Notes under the pieces: model-generated
The model's input: the letters and a program-made list of their open reading frames with translations, nothing else
Database searches by the model: none
What the model was told of the DNA's origin: nothing
Shown here: one piece after another, positions 1-9,627 of the stretch
Position numbering within the stretch: position 1 is the stretch's first letter
How the letters are laid out: each line of letters opens with the position of its first letter
Assembly: GCA_004380135.1 (NCBI GenBank)
Contig: QXCR01000356.1
Coordinates: 1-12,876, forward strand
Source: Stemphylium vesicarium
Lineage: Eukaryota; Ascomycota; Dothideomycetes; Pleosporales; Pleosporaceae
Direction: 5' to 3'
DNA length: 12,876 bases
Program-made: the position numbers and the translations under genes

Positions 1-885
1 ATGCCACTCACCTCATAACACCGAGCATTTCAACTGGAAGCATTGCACCAAATTCATACCTTGATAGCTCACGGCCCCGTCCCATTGCCAAATATGCCCC
101 AACAACAACAACAACAACAAACAGCTTTTACCTATTTCGAACCACGAAACCAAGCCAGAAAAAAACAAAGTAAAAAAAATTAGGGAAGAAATCTCCGCCT
201 TGTGTAGGAACGCAGAAAATGGAGCCATTAGCTAGGAACAAAGTCCGCACTTAGACAATCGTGGGTGCAGCGACGTGCGTCATTAGCTTGCATATCGAAC
301 ATTCTTAAGCGAGGTCAGAGCAAATATCCTAGTCCGAGAACCGGCCACGGACATGACACTTGCGCGAGCGTACTGTACTTATCAGATCGAAAAATGGCTA
401 GTCATGGGTTGGTGAGAGAGGAACAGAAAAGAGTGGCGCTGATCGCAGGTTTGTTGACGGCTTAGCAAGGTATGCAATGGCGGAATAGAGATTACTCGGT
501 TGGTGGGAATTGATGCCATTGATATATGAACTCAACACAGATGCGGAAGCAACTACAGTAGAACAAAGTTGTGGCTCTACCTCGTACTACGCGCCGATGG
601 ATCCATGTCGAAGGCCGGAGGGCCTGCTAATCGCGTTCGCTTTGCTGATACCGGTGAGAATGGGCAAGCTAACGTTGCCTTGATACCCGAATAAGACTGG
701 AAGTCGAGTGGAGTCTAGAAGTATCGTCATGTACAATGACGAGCGTACTGTGGCTGAGTGTCCTGCAGTAATATTGATCATGTTCGAAATGTGTGGCTCT
801 ATTGGTCGGAGCTACCGTGTCGTGGAGCGTACCCATTCCACACATGATGCACGTTGACTACGCGAGTTTACGTTCAGATTGAGTC
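1..885. other. Intergenic stretch with no supported gene
   Basis: Short open frames exist on both strands, but none has a recognisable motif, a convincing start, or splice sites joining it to something longer. The only simple-sequence feature is a CAA trinucleotide run at 100-120. A 64-codon minus-strand frame at 587-781 begins with a real ATG, but I see nothing in its composition that supports it. The region is probably non-coding or strongly decayed. Confidence 0.5.
100..120. repeat. CAA trinucleotide microsatellite (7 units)
   Basis: Seven uninterrupted CAA units are visible directly. They lie outside any supported gene, so this is a simple repeat likely to vary in length between isolates. 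Confidence 0.85.
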
Positions 886-1049
886 TTGTGTATGTCATGG
901 TTTTCCCCGAAGAAGTGCCGTTGGCAGATGCAATGGCAAATGTTGTGTCGAGCGCCAAGGGTTGTTGACAGCGTTATGCCCGGGCATCATGCTGTACCAC
1001 CCCACGATGTCCTTGCGAGCAAAGAACGAAGGCGCAACGAAGCGGTGAA

Positions 1050-1495
1050 GACAACCACGTACGTCCCCATATGTCAATGGGAAGTCGAACATTGTGCGTG
1101 GGTTGGGTCTTGGCATCCGTCCTTCTCCGCGTTCGGCGTTCTTCTCCGAGCCTGCCTTCCGCAAGCACTATGCAAAATCGACGGCCTTCTATCGCGGAAC
1201 TCAGGACAGTTACTCCATTCAGGGCATAGCAGCAATTGCGAAGCGTGGAGCTCCTCTGAAGGGCTCCACGAAGGCACGGCAGTTGCGCAAGGAAGCCATG
1301 CGACGCGTCAAAAGCCCGGACTCCTGGTATCAGACCAGCTTGCGAAATCTTCCTCGGATATTCAGCCCTGTACCACGTTGCAAAGGGCTGATTATGCAGC
1401 ATCTAGATCATATTTATCCGTGGGCAGGGTTCCTGTGTTCATCGATAGCGGCTGGTACGAAGATAGGGAAGAGCGCGTCTCTGATGGCTGGGTAG
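1050..1495 (+). pseudogene. Coding-like relic, unknown protein
   Basis: Frame 2 stays open for about 148 codons up to a TAG at 1493 and has coding-like codon choice (mostly AAG for Lys, many TTC, GCC and TCC). It encodes a basic, Ser/Arg/Lys-rich polypeptide with no motif I recognise. It has no good start: the first ATG in this open stretch is at 1299. An upstream ATG at 1010 in the same frame is separated from it by a TGA at 1049-1051. That TGA could be a C-to-T change of a CGA codon, as repeat-induced point mutation would produce. Two other frames are also open here, so the evidence is weak. It may be an internal exon, a relic or chance. Confidence 0.22.
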
Positions 1496-1879
1496 GCGTA
1501 TTCCCAATAGGGGGTAGGATTTGCGGACTGCGGTCATCTTTGGGCCATTGCAGGCTATTGAAGCTCTGGTTGCCTTGACAGTTACGTCGGCTGCGCGAAC
1601 GATTGTTCGATCTGCTTCGAGATGTTGTGATTAGGCATTGCGTCGCATAGAGAAGCCAGGGGCATTCGGTATTGCACTAATATTGATGACTAAGCACCCG
1701 GCTCAAGCTCGGGGACCTAGCCCCGTCTCCGATCTTTCCTTCCCCCACACTAACATTGAGGCATCGGGACCTTGCTCCACGATGCGGGAAAACTCTGACT
1801 CGAAGCGGACGAAGGTCGATCCATAAATATTTCATTCCTTATTACAGCTCGCAAATGCCCTTTAAGCCAAGCGCAGTGA

Positions 1880-2803
1880 TTTCCTGTCAAGCCTCAAGTC
1901 AAGCCGGAGCCCGTGGCTGGCTTGGCTTGTTTGTTGACAAGTCTGGCCCTGAGAAAGAAAAAAGAATATTTTTATGATCGGGCGCGGGAAGCAGAGTCCA
2001 AGGCTTATGACTTCATGAAGGAGACGGAAACGCTTTGGCTCGAACTATACAGGAACATTGCACCGTCTGTGACAGAGAAATCGAACACAGGCCCCTTCAA
2101 TTCAAGATCGCAAAGTCGACCGAGATCAATAGATGAGGCGGAGTCCACGGAGAAGGAAAAGAGGCCCACTGCGAGTGATTCACATGAAAAAGCCGAAAGC
2201 GACCAGCCACAGCACCAAGCGACCGAAGAAATTGACTCAAGAGAAGATCAGTCAGAGCAGGGCGTTCAAGAGAAAGATGGCTCAGGAGGATATGACCCAG
2301 CAAAGGACATCCGGCACGCAGATGATATCAAGGGAGTGGAGCCACAGAAATATCTTTTCAAGAAAGACCAACTGGAAGAAGGATTCAAGGGTATTCTGAA
2401 TGCAGCTAGAAACCTGAAGCAAAGGAGAAGACAAGTGGCGGAAACTAGCTCTCAACTCCAAGTGCATCAGCTCATCTTCAAATCGCAATTTTCGACCTAC
2501 GCCGCGGGAAGAAAATGCAAAAAGGACGATCTCGGCTCAGAATTTGCCCAAGAATCTCATCGGCGGGGGCGAGCAATTTTCCGCAAGATGCGCGAAGCTG
2601 AGGATGCACATAAAGATGCCAAGCAGACTGCCAAAGATGTTGGGATACCACCTGAGAATGTGGAATATCCAGATGAAGATTTCGATGACGAGGAGGAGGA
2701 CCCAGATCTGGGCGCGGACGAGGAGGAGCACATTGACTTTAGTACACTAAAGCGGAAGAAGCTGGAAGAAGACCATTACAGCCCTACCCATGTCAATTCC
2801 TGA
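1880..2803 (+). CDS. Hypothetical acidic, lysine-rich coiled-coil-like protein (upstream part)
   Basis: The frame is open from just after a TGA at 1877 to a TGA at 2801. The first ATG inside it is at 2015, giving 262 residues; the true 5' end may lie in an upstream exon or in another frame. The product is very hydrophilic. It has a Lys/Glu/Ser-rich low-complexity middle, a central stretch with heptad-like charged helices (about 2350-2480), and an acidic run of Asp/Glu (about 2680-2735) followed by a Lys/Arg patch (KRKK). That composition suggests a nuclear or chromatin-associated protein, but this is inference: I recognise no domain. Just upstream, frame 1 carries a comparable Lys/Glu-rich ending that stops at 1975-1977. 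Removing one T from the T run near 1970 would join it smoothly to this frame, so a frameshift is possible. The frame also continues coding-like beyond the stop (see next entry). Confidence 0.45.
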   Translation, partial: FPVKPQVKPEPVAGLACLLTSLALRKKKEYFYDRAREAESKAYDFMKETETLWLELYRNIAPSVTEKSNTGPFNSRSQSRPRSIDEAESTEKEKRPTASDSHEKAESDQPQHQATEEIDSREDQSEQGVQEKDGSGGYDPAKDIRHADDIKGVEPQKYLFKKDQLEEGFKGILNAARNLKQRRRQVAETSSQLQVHQLIFKSQFSTYAAGRKCKKDDLGSEFAQESHRRGRAIFRKMREAEDAHKDAKQTAKDVGIPPENVEYPDEDFDDEEEDPDLGADEEEHIDFSTLKRKKLEEDHYSPTHVNS

Positions 2804-3440
2804 CTTGAAGATTTTGCGAGGCCCGAAAAGCGCAGACGCGAAACGAAGTTGGACAAAGACGAGAAGTCACAACTATTCGATTACGTTCCTTTAAATCCAT
2901 CGGACGGCTACAACTTCACGATAAAGGATCCAGAGCTCCAGGAGAAGCTCGAGGTCTACAAACAACAGACCGAGGCTTATCGGGAAAAGTTTCTGGTGCA
3001 AAAGGCTGAGTTTGACCCGGATATGCAGAGGCTAGAGGCTGCAAAAGAAGAGCCGGACGAGAAGAAGGGCGAAGATGAAGAGATGACTGACGTCTCACTC
3101 GATGATGATCCAATGAGCGAATGGTTTCAATGCCCGAGTAAGATGACGCGTTGGAAGATCGATGGGAGTGTCGCCGCCGTAGCACTGAGGCTAGAAGCAG
3201 GAAGAGGCGCAGTTCGGTGTGAGGAAGGGTGTGCACCAGCACTAACCGAGAAAGGAGCTTGCGGAATTTCTAGTGGACGAAGACTATGGATTCACACGGC
3301 GGCTAGCATGCCCGCTCGGCTTGGAGACAATTTATTGGTATCAGGGCATTTGGATTGGAAATAATCTAAGAAGGCTAAGGCACGTACTCGCATGCAGTAC
3401 TGTGCAATGGAAAAGGGTTCAAATGTCACTGAAGGTCGAG
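2804..3440 (+). pseudogene. Downstream part of the same reading frame, interrupted by stop and probable frameshift
   Basis: Immediately after the TGA at 2801-2803 the same frame continues open to 3364. It shows the same composition as upstream: Lys/Arg-rich, then helical with regularly spaced charged residues, then an acidic tail ending near 3120. This suggests one ancestral protein split by a stop. From about 3140 the frame changes character. A different frame at about 3252-3360 reads like protein (a KELAEFLVDEDYGF segment), which implies a frameshift or an intron between 3138 and 3254. A GTAAGA donor-like site is at 3138 and a CTAAC branch-like site at 3242-3246, but splicing there does not restore that frame. 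A 69-nt intron at 2742-2810 would remove the TGA in frame, but its GTACAC donor and 7-nt branch-to-acceptor distance are poor. Confidence 0.4.
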
Positions 3441-3524
3441 GAAAGCACATTACATAATAGGGATAGCTGAGAAGGGTAGGATTTGTACACATCGCTTATC
3501 ACGCACGATACAACTGTCAAGATA

Positions 3525-3530
3525 AATAAA
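3525..3530 (+). terminator. Possible polyadenylation signal AATAAA
   Basis: An exact AATAAA lies in an AT-rich stretch about 160 nt past the last plus-strand open frame. It would suit the 3' end of a transcript covering 1880-3470. This hexamer is not strictly required in fungi, so the call is weak. Confidence 0.25.
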
Positions 3531-3672
3531 ACATAAGTTGCATTGCATTACGTTATTGTAATCAAGTACTTGAAAGCTTCAAACAGTATTTTCTTACTAT
3601 GACCCTATTTGCCCTTTCATCGCGATGATCAAAGCCACCAATTCTTTGATTAGGCAAATCGGACAGCCCAAT

Positions 3673-5599
3673 TTACAACTCGTCATGCTCTTCTCGCCTC
3701 CCAGCCCGACACAGCCCCCCATCCGCTCTTTCAACCAAGTCCTCACTGCCTACACATCTTCTACACCAAAGCAAACTCTGGGGATCTATTTCCTTCTTCA
3801 ACAATCTTAAGTCCTCATAGCCTTCTCCCCAGAATGCCTGTTGCCATTCCGGCTCGTAGCTATCGGCTTCGTTGAAATAAGCACCCGACTCCGGTTCCAA
3901 GCGACGTAGTGCTTCCGTCTTTTTGTGCGTGATATCCATATAGACGGCGTTAATGAGGCGTTGAGGCGTATTATCGTAAAATGGTGAGACGACTATGAGG
4001 TGTGTAAGAGTGTGGCGCCATGCGGGGTTCAGAGACATGTGAGCGGGAAAGTAGGAAGGGGGATTCGGTGAAGCGATCATGTGGCCGATTAATATAGGGT
4101 TAGTTACTGGGGCCTATGCAATTTTGTCAATATTTGGCACATTCTGTATTCGATCTAAAGAGCAGTGACTCACATTTGGTTTCAACGCGTCGCTACTGGG
4201 GCCAATTTCAGTAAAGACCTTGGCGGTAAGATTCGGCAGAGCCAAACTACTTGGGCTAAGTAGTCTAGACCCGTACGCTGAGCCACCGTCTGCCACCTTT
4301 TCGTTTGGAAAGTTGGCTTTGTGCATATCCAGATACGTCTTGTAATGCGAGATCTTTGATTGCCATGCGAACGCATCTTTTCGTTCTTCCATGTAGTTTT
4401 TGATGGGTTCCATGAGCCACTCGACTGTACCGTTTGTCGCATCATGTAGCGCGAATGTCCATGAGAATGAGAGTGTTGGGACGATTGGTGGTCCGACGAT
4501 CAGATAGTAGCCCTGCATGCCGCCTTCCTTCAACCGCTGCATCTTGGCATGCAGAAAGCCCAAAAAGTCGTAAAACGCACCACTTGTATTGGCGCCCGTC
4601 GATCTGACCTGGAAGGTATGCGCAGATGTCTTTGGAGTGGGAAAGGCTCGCACAACCACATCTGTTATGACACCGAAGGTACCGCCACCTCCACCCCTTA
4701 TAGCAGCGAAGAGCTTCTCGTTCTTGCAGGGGTTTACTAAGCGCACTTCGCCATCTGGAGTCACGATGGTTGCTTCAAGCAGGTTGTCTGCACCCATACC
4801 GTAGCTGGTTGAAAGCGGGCCATGGCCGCCACCGGTAAGCCATCCGACGAGTCCAACACTCGGATTGGAGCCCGTTACAATAGCGCTGCCATATTTGGCA
4901 ACCTCTTCTTGGACTTCAATGTTCGTGTGGCCAGCGGACACACGTACAGCCGTGAGTGACTCCTCGTTATTACAGCTTGTGGGTTTGAAAGTGGGAAGGT
5001 GATCGATGCCTCGCATGTGATGGGTCCATATGCTCAAACTGCCATAACCAGTACTACGGCCTTGGTAAGAATGGCCAGTAGCTTTGATCACAAGACGGAC
5101 ATCTGTTTCGCCCGCCCACTTCAAAGCTGCGCTAACTTGTGCATCGCTTGTCGCATTTACCACGTATGCGGGGTAGTTGCCGACGTTGCATCCTTTGGCA
5201 CCCGCATTAAGAATACCAGTGATGCTTGTTCCGTTTGCAAATATTGGATTACAACTGTTCTTAACCCAAATGGGATAGTCGACGCTGACGGGATCGGATG
5301 CGTGAAAAGTAGAGTCGAACCAACGCGACGTAACTAGAGCGCATGCTTCTGAATCGTAGTTTGGATGTGAAGTGTAGCAGACGGAGCCAGGAGGAATGCT
5401 GCGAATTAGCGCACCATTGAGTGTCGCGTTCAGCTGTTGCCATTCCGTGAGACTCGGCCAGCAAGTATCATCAGGTGTCTCAGCAGTGTCAGTGACCTCA
5501 TCAGGGTGTGCTAATAATGAAACTTACGCACTTGCACCCTAAATCCCTCGCGAAAGTTAGACTGAAAGGGATCACGAGATAAGCTATCAAATGCTTCAT
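3673..5599 (-). CDS. Secreted FAD-linked oxidoreductase, berberine bridge enzyme-like, with C-terminal HDEL
   Basis: There are three exons: 5599-5528, 5478-4174 and 4113-3673, totalling 605 residues. Intron 1 (49 nt) has a GTAAGT donor and CTGAC branch; intron 2 (60 nt) has a GTGAGT donor and ATAG acceptor. Both are phase 0 and preserve the frame exactly. The N-terminus is a signal peptide (about residues 1-17), followed by a Cys-rich CKC...DDTCWP start typical of this fungal subfamily. The VAO-type FAD domain spans about 125-265. It includes GHSYQGRSTG with His160 as the expected covalent flavin attachment and GGGHG at 240-244. The site that is Cys in bicovalent members reads TGSNPSVG here, so attachment is probably through His only. 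The berberine/BBE domain lies near the C-terminus, with YFNEAD at 538-543 and the CRRCVGSE ending. Such enzymes oxidise sugars, alcohols or alkaloid-like substrates with O2; the substrate here is unknown. The chain ends HDEL, an ER-retrieval signal, after a short extension beyond the usual family end. A good TATA box lies about 160 bp upstream of the ATG. Confidence 0.93.
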
Positions 5600-6187
5600 G
5601 CTGGTGATACTGTGTGTGCTAGATGATAGGGGAATGGAGTAGCTGGCACTTTTGAATGGAGAAAATCGTGGCTTAGGGAGAGGTTGTTATTGTATGGAAT
5701 GGGAAAGCCACGCGCAAACTTCAGAAACCTTGTAATTCATTTTACGGACGTTCCATCTTTTATATGCGGCCAGGCTGAAAAGCCAAGACTCAATGAGTGG
5801 CGAAACACGTGACGCGCCCCAATAATCCTGATCCTTCGTCTCGCCCCAGAGGAGCAGCGCTTGCGAGCGCCTCATGGAAAGCCTTGTTGTCTATCGTGAT
5901 AATAATTGCGGATATGGCGTGAGGTCCTGCTCTTCTTCTCTAGAAGTGCAGTATTGAGCTCCGGAGCCTAAACTGTGGAAGTCTCGTACGCCCGTCGACG
6001 GTCCTTCTCGTAGCGCATTCTAGCTCGATGATAACACGGGCCTTCACGAGACTTCTCTTTCATGAATACCCAGTTCCGTTCCATGCCAACATGGTGACAA
6101 CGTTGCGATGACCATATGACGCCTCTGAGTGTCTGTCAGCCTAATGACCCGGAACTATTGATATCCGCGCATACCATACGAAATGCT
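5600..6187. other. Intergenic: promoter region of the FAD oxidase
   Basis: Apart from the TATA box there is a CACGTGAC element at about 5806-5813, an E-box of the kind bound by bHLH factors. I see no supported gene. A 62-codon minus-strand frame at 5687-5875 overlaps the TATA box and is best ignored. Confidence 0.5.
5757..5764 (-). promoter_or_regulatory. TATA box (TATAAAAG) upstream of the FAD oxidase
   Basis: Read on the minus strand, the site is TATAAAAG, a strong TATA consensus, 158 bp before the start codon at 5599. This leaves room for a 5' leader of about 120-130 nt. The distance fits fungal promoters, but no transcript evidence is available here. Confidence 0.45.
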
Positions 6188-6514
6188 TCAAACAGGCATC
6201 CTATGCCTCTTGCTCAACCGTCTCCGGACGCGACTTGGTTTGCGCGCCGGTACCTGCTCGTCGTTCGGCGCCAGAATAGGCTGTTCGGCGGCATGCGCAT
6301 CGCTCCCCGCCACACTTCCGCCATCCCGCAATGCGCGATGCTCCTCGGCGTTTCCCTGCGCATCGAAGAATCCGGATCGCCAGTGCGAAGCATGTTCATA
6401 AAGGCCGTTGGTTGATGGCCTGACAAGCACGCGCCGCGAGCGCTGAACATCGCTGACGTCTGCTTCTTTGCGAAACAGGTGTTCGGTAAAGATGCGTTTG
6501 AAGAACCGCGGCAT
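6188..6514 (-). CDS. Possible small basic hypothetical protein (108 aa)
   Basis: The ATG at 6514 has a good fungal context (AAC before the ATG), and the frame runs to a TGA at 6188. Codon use is coding-like, with many G/C third positions and a mixed amino-acid composition. The product starts MPRFFKRIF, has a moderately hydrophilic middle, and ends in an Arg/Lys-rich tail of about 20 residues. I recognise no domain, signal peptide or membrane segment. Two other frames are also open over part of this GC-rich stretch, so chance cannot be excluded. The gene is single-exon and lies on the same strand as its neighbours, about 590 bp upstream of the FAD oxidase start. Confidence 0.42.
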   Translation of the reverse strand: MPRFFKRIFTEHLFRKEADVSDVQRSRRVLVRPSTNGLYEHASHWRSGFFDAQGNAEEHRALRDGGSVAGSDAHAAEQPILAPNDEQVPARKPSRVRRRLSKRHRMPV

Positions 6515-7139
6515 GTTGGTTGGTCGAAAGCCCACTTTGTTCGCCAAAGATATGGGTAAAACAAAAGGACAGAGAATATCTAGGTAGCTGCAGGTATGTT
6601 ATGCAGGGACTTTTGCGCGGGCTGGTCGCAAGCTTATCTAGGCCGTGTTGATGTTGTGGTGGCGAAGTGGGAGGGCGGTAATTGCGGGGGCGGGACACCC
6701 CTGTTGCGAGAGGAGACGGAACTTAATTGGTTAGCAAAAGGGAGTCGAGATGTTGATCTTCGAACGGCTAGGGCTATCTTCATCCCATGAACGCGTCAAC
6801 GGTTTTTGGCGCATCCTGTTAGATGATAAACCGCGCGGCAGCCGATATGCTTTGAGTCAGTCACGTCGTCACGTCGTCACGATCATGGGTGGTGGAGGTC
6901 TCACGTTGCATCCGCATGCAGTCAGCGTCGGGTCTCGTCAGGTGCGCATACCTTAGCTATTGCTACCTTTCTCAAGTCCTCAAAAAAATGCGCCGGAAGA
7001 ATAAAGCAGTCCCAGGTCCAAGTCATTGCCGCACTACGCTGTTTTGACACCCAAAATTCCGAACTCCATTGCTTCTATCAAAAGCCGGCTTTCATCTGTT
7101 CATTGCATCCGTGGCTCTCAGACGTGCGCATTTTCCTAC
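6515..7139. other. Intergenic stretch without a supported gene
   Basis: Only short plus-strand frames without motifs are present. The one notable item is a short tandem repeat at 6861-6881, in which TCACGTCG is repeated two and a half times. It could hold transcription-factor sites, but nothing links it to a gene. Confidence 0.5.
6861..6881. repeat. Short tandem repeat of TCACGTCG (about 2.6 units)
   Basis: Two full 8-nt units and one partial unit are visible. The core CACGTC resembles half of a CRE/E-box type site. A regulatory role is speculation. Confidence 0.6.
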
Positions 7140-7653
7140 TCACTCTTCAATGTATTGCTTCCTAGTCCTTTCTGCTTGGATACTTTGGCTTCCATCAATA
7201 TGAATCTCTCTACCAAGCTTTGATGTCCCGACGATGGAAGGCTTTTCGCCCATGGCTGAAGCGACATCCTTGGTCTTAGGAAATTGTTTTACTAGAAGAT
7301 GTCCGCGTATGGACGGCGGCTCCAAGTCTTCCTCATCCGGTCCTTCTCCTTGGGCTATGTTTTCTTCTTCTTCTTCAGCATCAGGGGAACCTTCACCAAG
7401 GAAGTTAGAGGTGGCTACATCGGCCATCAAAAGATGTTATATCGACACGTTTCCACCACGTATTGTTAGCCATCATGCGTATTCGATACTCGTCAAGCAA
7501 TTCATAGTGAGCGGGTGCGTTGAAGACCACCTGCATCAATTCATATTGCACCCTAGGTATTTAGTTGTCGCGAGCCCCTTCCGGCTTATTGCTAAAAATT
7601 GGGTCTAGAAATCCTACTTCCTGTGCGACAAACTTCATATCCTCAACGACCAT
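7140..7653 (-). pseudogene. Decayed coding region of unknown protein with acidic tail
   Basis: On the minus strand, an ATG at 7653 lies inside the last codons of the subtilase gene in another frame. It opens 30 codons, then meets TAA at 7563-7561. The same frame continues with 51 coding-like codons (a segment reading HYELLDEYRIRMMANNTWWK) to TAA at 7407. From the ATG at 7427 a different frame takes over for 95 codons to 7140. This last part contains a Glu run encoded by the TTC repeat near 7362-7376 and further acidic residues. The pieces read like one protein broken by a stop, which could be a CAA-to-TAA change as in repeat-induced point mutation, and by a frameshift near 7420. I recognise no family. 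The last part alone might be a separate small gene. Confidence 0.3.
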
Positions 7654-8974
7654 TGCCGTTGTATGCCAGAAGATGAGGTGCCCCTAGCATGTCAGTTACG
7701 CGTCCAGGTGTAGCCAGCGCCAGAACCCGTGCCCTGGCAGCTGGGCCAATTGATGGCCCTTCAAGAGCGCGGAGATAAGACACTATTCCGGCGACATACG
7801 GCGCAGCCATCGAAGTGCCGCTTTCAGTGCGGGTTGCCGTGTCCGAAGTGTGCCAGGTCGATACGATTCCGGTGCCTGGAGCCCAAATGTCTACTGCAGA
7901 CCCGTAATTCGACGTCGGCGCTCGCACATCGTTGGAATTGATGCTGCCGACACAAAGTGCCGTAGGAGCGCGAGCTGGAGAGACGTTATTTGCTAATTGG
8001 TTCTCGTTCCCAGCAGCGATGACGGCTAACACGCCTTGATTCGACACTGCTGTCATGGCATTGTCGATGACCGACGAAGCTGGTCCTCCTAGCGACATAT
8101 TGATGACAGCTGTGGGCCTGCGGTTTTTGGTGACGATATCGTTGAGAGCCCAGTTAAGGCCGTCCAGCAAATTAGAGGCGGCACCTAGGCCATCATCTCC
8201 GATGACTTTGACAGCGATAAGATTGGTTTTCTTGGCGACGCCATAGGCTTTGGCACCAATGATACCTGCGACGTGGGTGCCGTGGCCAAAGTTATCAGCA
8301 TTAACAGTGTTGACTGCGTCGTAGCCCCATGACGCTCTGCCCTCAAATTCAACATGCGTTTTCCGGATCCCGCTATCCAGCACGTAAGAGTATGTGCCCT
8401 GGCCAGCAGTTGAATCGTAGATGTAGCTGGTGGCTCCTTTGGTTCTCGAAGAAATGCTGCCCAATCCCCAACCCGCATTCGATTCTGTTCTTTGTCAGCG
8501 GTAGCTCGTTTTGAAGGGGGGCTATTAAAGCCACCTCCACAGCGATCTTTTGTTCAAGGATTGTTGAACAGCGTTCAGTCCTCCTCTGAATAGATTGAAC
8601 TTACGCGAAACAAGGGCAAGACTGTGCATCATGAAATCCTTCTCCATAAGCATTACCTCAGGCATGGCTTCCAGTTCGGCGATTGTTGCTGAATCAAAAG
8701 AGCCAGCATAGCCTTTGAAGTCACCAAGATCGTATTCTTGGATGTTCGCATCCTTATCAGCATTGTCTCTTCGGCCCAGGTTGCGAGCTTTGATACTTCG
8801 AACTTTCTGGTGATGGGAGGCAATCGATGCAATGTCGACATCTGGCATGAGCTGAACGAGGTACTTGCAAGCGACGATGTCGTCAGAAGACGGTGTTGAG
8901 AGGGGCGCCGCTTGAGCAAAGAATGGGGCCGCGGTCACCGCAAGAGCAAGGACGCGGGTAAAAGGCTGCATCAT
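7643..8974 (-). CDS. Secreted subtilisin-like serine protease, proteinase K type (S8A)
   Basis: There are two exons, 8974-8605 and 8484-7643, giving 403 residues. The 120-nt intron has a GTAAGT donor, CTGAC branch and CAG acceptor; it splits a Gln codon and restores the typical junction leading into NAGWGLGSIS. The signal peptide covers about residues 1-22 (cleavage near AQA). The I9 inhibitor propeptide covers about 36-118, beginning CKYLVQL and ending before the mature start near residue 120, so the mature enzyme is about 284 residues, close to proteinase K. Catalytic residues are all present: Asp160 in VLDSG, His191 in GHGTHVAG, Asn283 (oxyanion) in AAGNEN, and Ser348 in SGTSMAAP. It should be an active extracellular endopeptidase for nutrition or host/cuticle protein breakdown, made as an inactive zymogen. 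There is no C-terminal extension or anchor. The last codons overlap a decayed frame on the same strand. Confidence 0.95.
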
Positions 8975-9627
8975 GAATCTCAGCGCCTTTTACTTGATAC
9001 AAATTGAAGGACGATGATGAAGGAGCCCAAATTACTGCAGTGGTCTTTTCACCTAGTTTATGGGCCACTCCAGGAGAAGGGAAAAAAGTTCGAATATCGT
9101 TCGACAAGTAGGAAGTGAGAGGTTGGAAATGGATGGGAGTGGAGATGAGATGGATGCCAAGGAGGCAACCTGATCTCAATCATGGCATTGAGGAGGATGG
9201 AAAACTGGGCCACTCTACGCCACTATCCCAGACTCCGCTCATCGCGTTTGACTAGGTATAATTCCGGCACTGAATATACGGCTGCATGTTGCTAGATATC
9301 TCCTTGTGTCGCCGCCAAGGACTGCTTTTTCAAGGGTCTGGATGGCGCCGTCGGTAACAAGAAGTTGATGCAAGCATGTAATGGTTTGCTGTATGCTATA
9401 AATTGGCAAGTAACACCTTGGCATGGCATCGCTGCCTTCCTCAACTCAAAAACCCCGCCTCTCGGCCACAACAGCGGGACGGAAACGCCATTCGAATGCT
9501 CCGACACCCAGGAACCCCGCCTTCATCTCGCCATACCAATCGAGCGGCAGTTCAGAGTGCTCAGATGCCATCGCTTTCCGAATATGCATGGCGCACTCAG
9601 CTAGCACAGAGCGGCTCGGCAGTTGCA
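8975..9627. other. Intergenic between subtilase start and sulfite oxidase end
   Basis: This holds the subtilase promoter and the sulfite oxidase 3' untranslated region. No clear TATA box is seen upstream of 8974. Several frames are open between 9239 and 9630 in a GC-rich block. The most protein-like are minus-strand: a 60-codon frame from an ATG at 9628 overlapping the sulfite oxidase stop (TGATG) to 9446, and another at 9239-9424. They lie in different frames, I found no splice sites joining them, and none has a motif, so I do not call genes. Confidence 0.4.

Noticed and set aside
886..1578. 230-codon plus-strand open frame
   Set aside because: It overlaps a more coding-like frame on the same strand and a long minus-strand frame; it has no motif, and its composition is Ser/Trp/Cys-rich as expected from chance.
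2792..2820. 29-nt intron candidate (GTCAAT donor, CTGAC branch, GCGAG acceptor) that would remove the TGA at 2801
   Set aside because: Too short for a fungal intron, and its length is not a multiple of three, so it would not restore the frame.
6188..6564. Overlapping 116-codon minus-strand frame (6214-6564) in another phase
   Set aside because: Weaker start context and composition than the 6188-6514 frame; probably its shadow.
7234..7608. 124-codon plus-strand frame with Ser-rich run
   Set aside because: The Ser run is only the other strand of the TTC/GAA repeat; the minus-strand reading is more protein-like.
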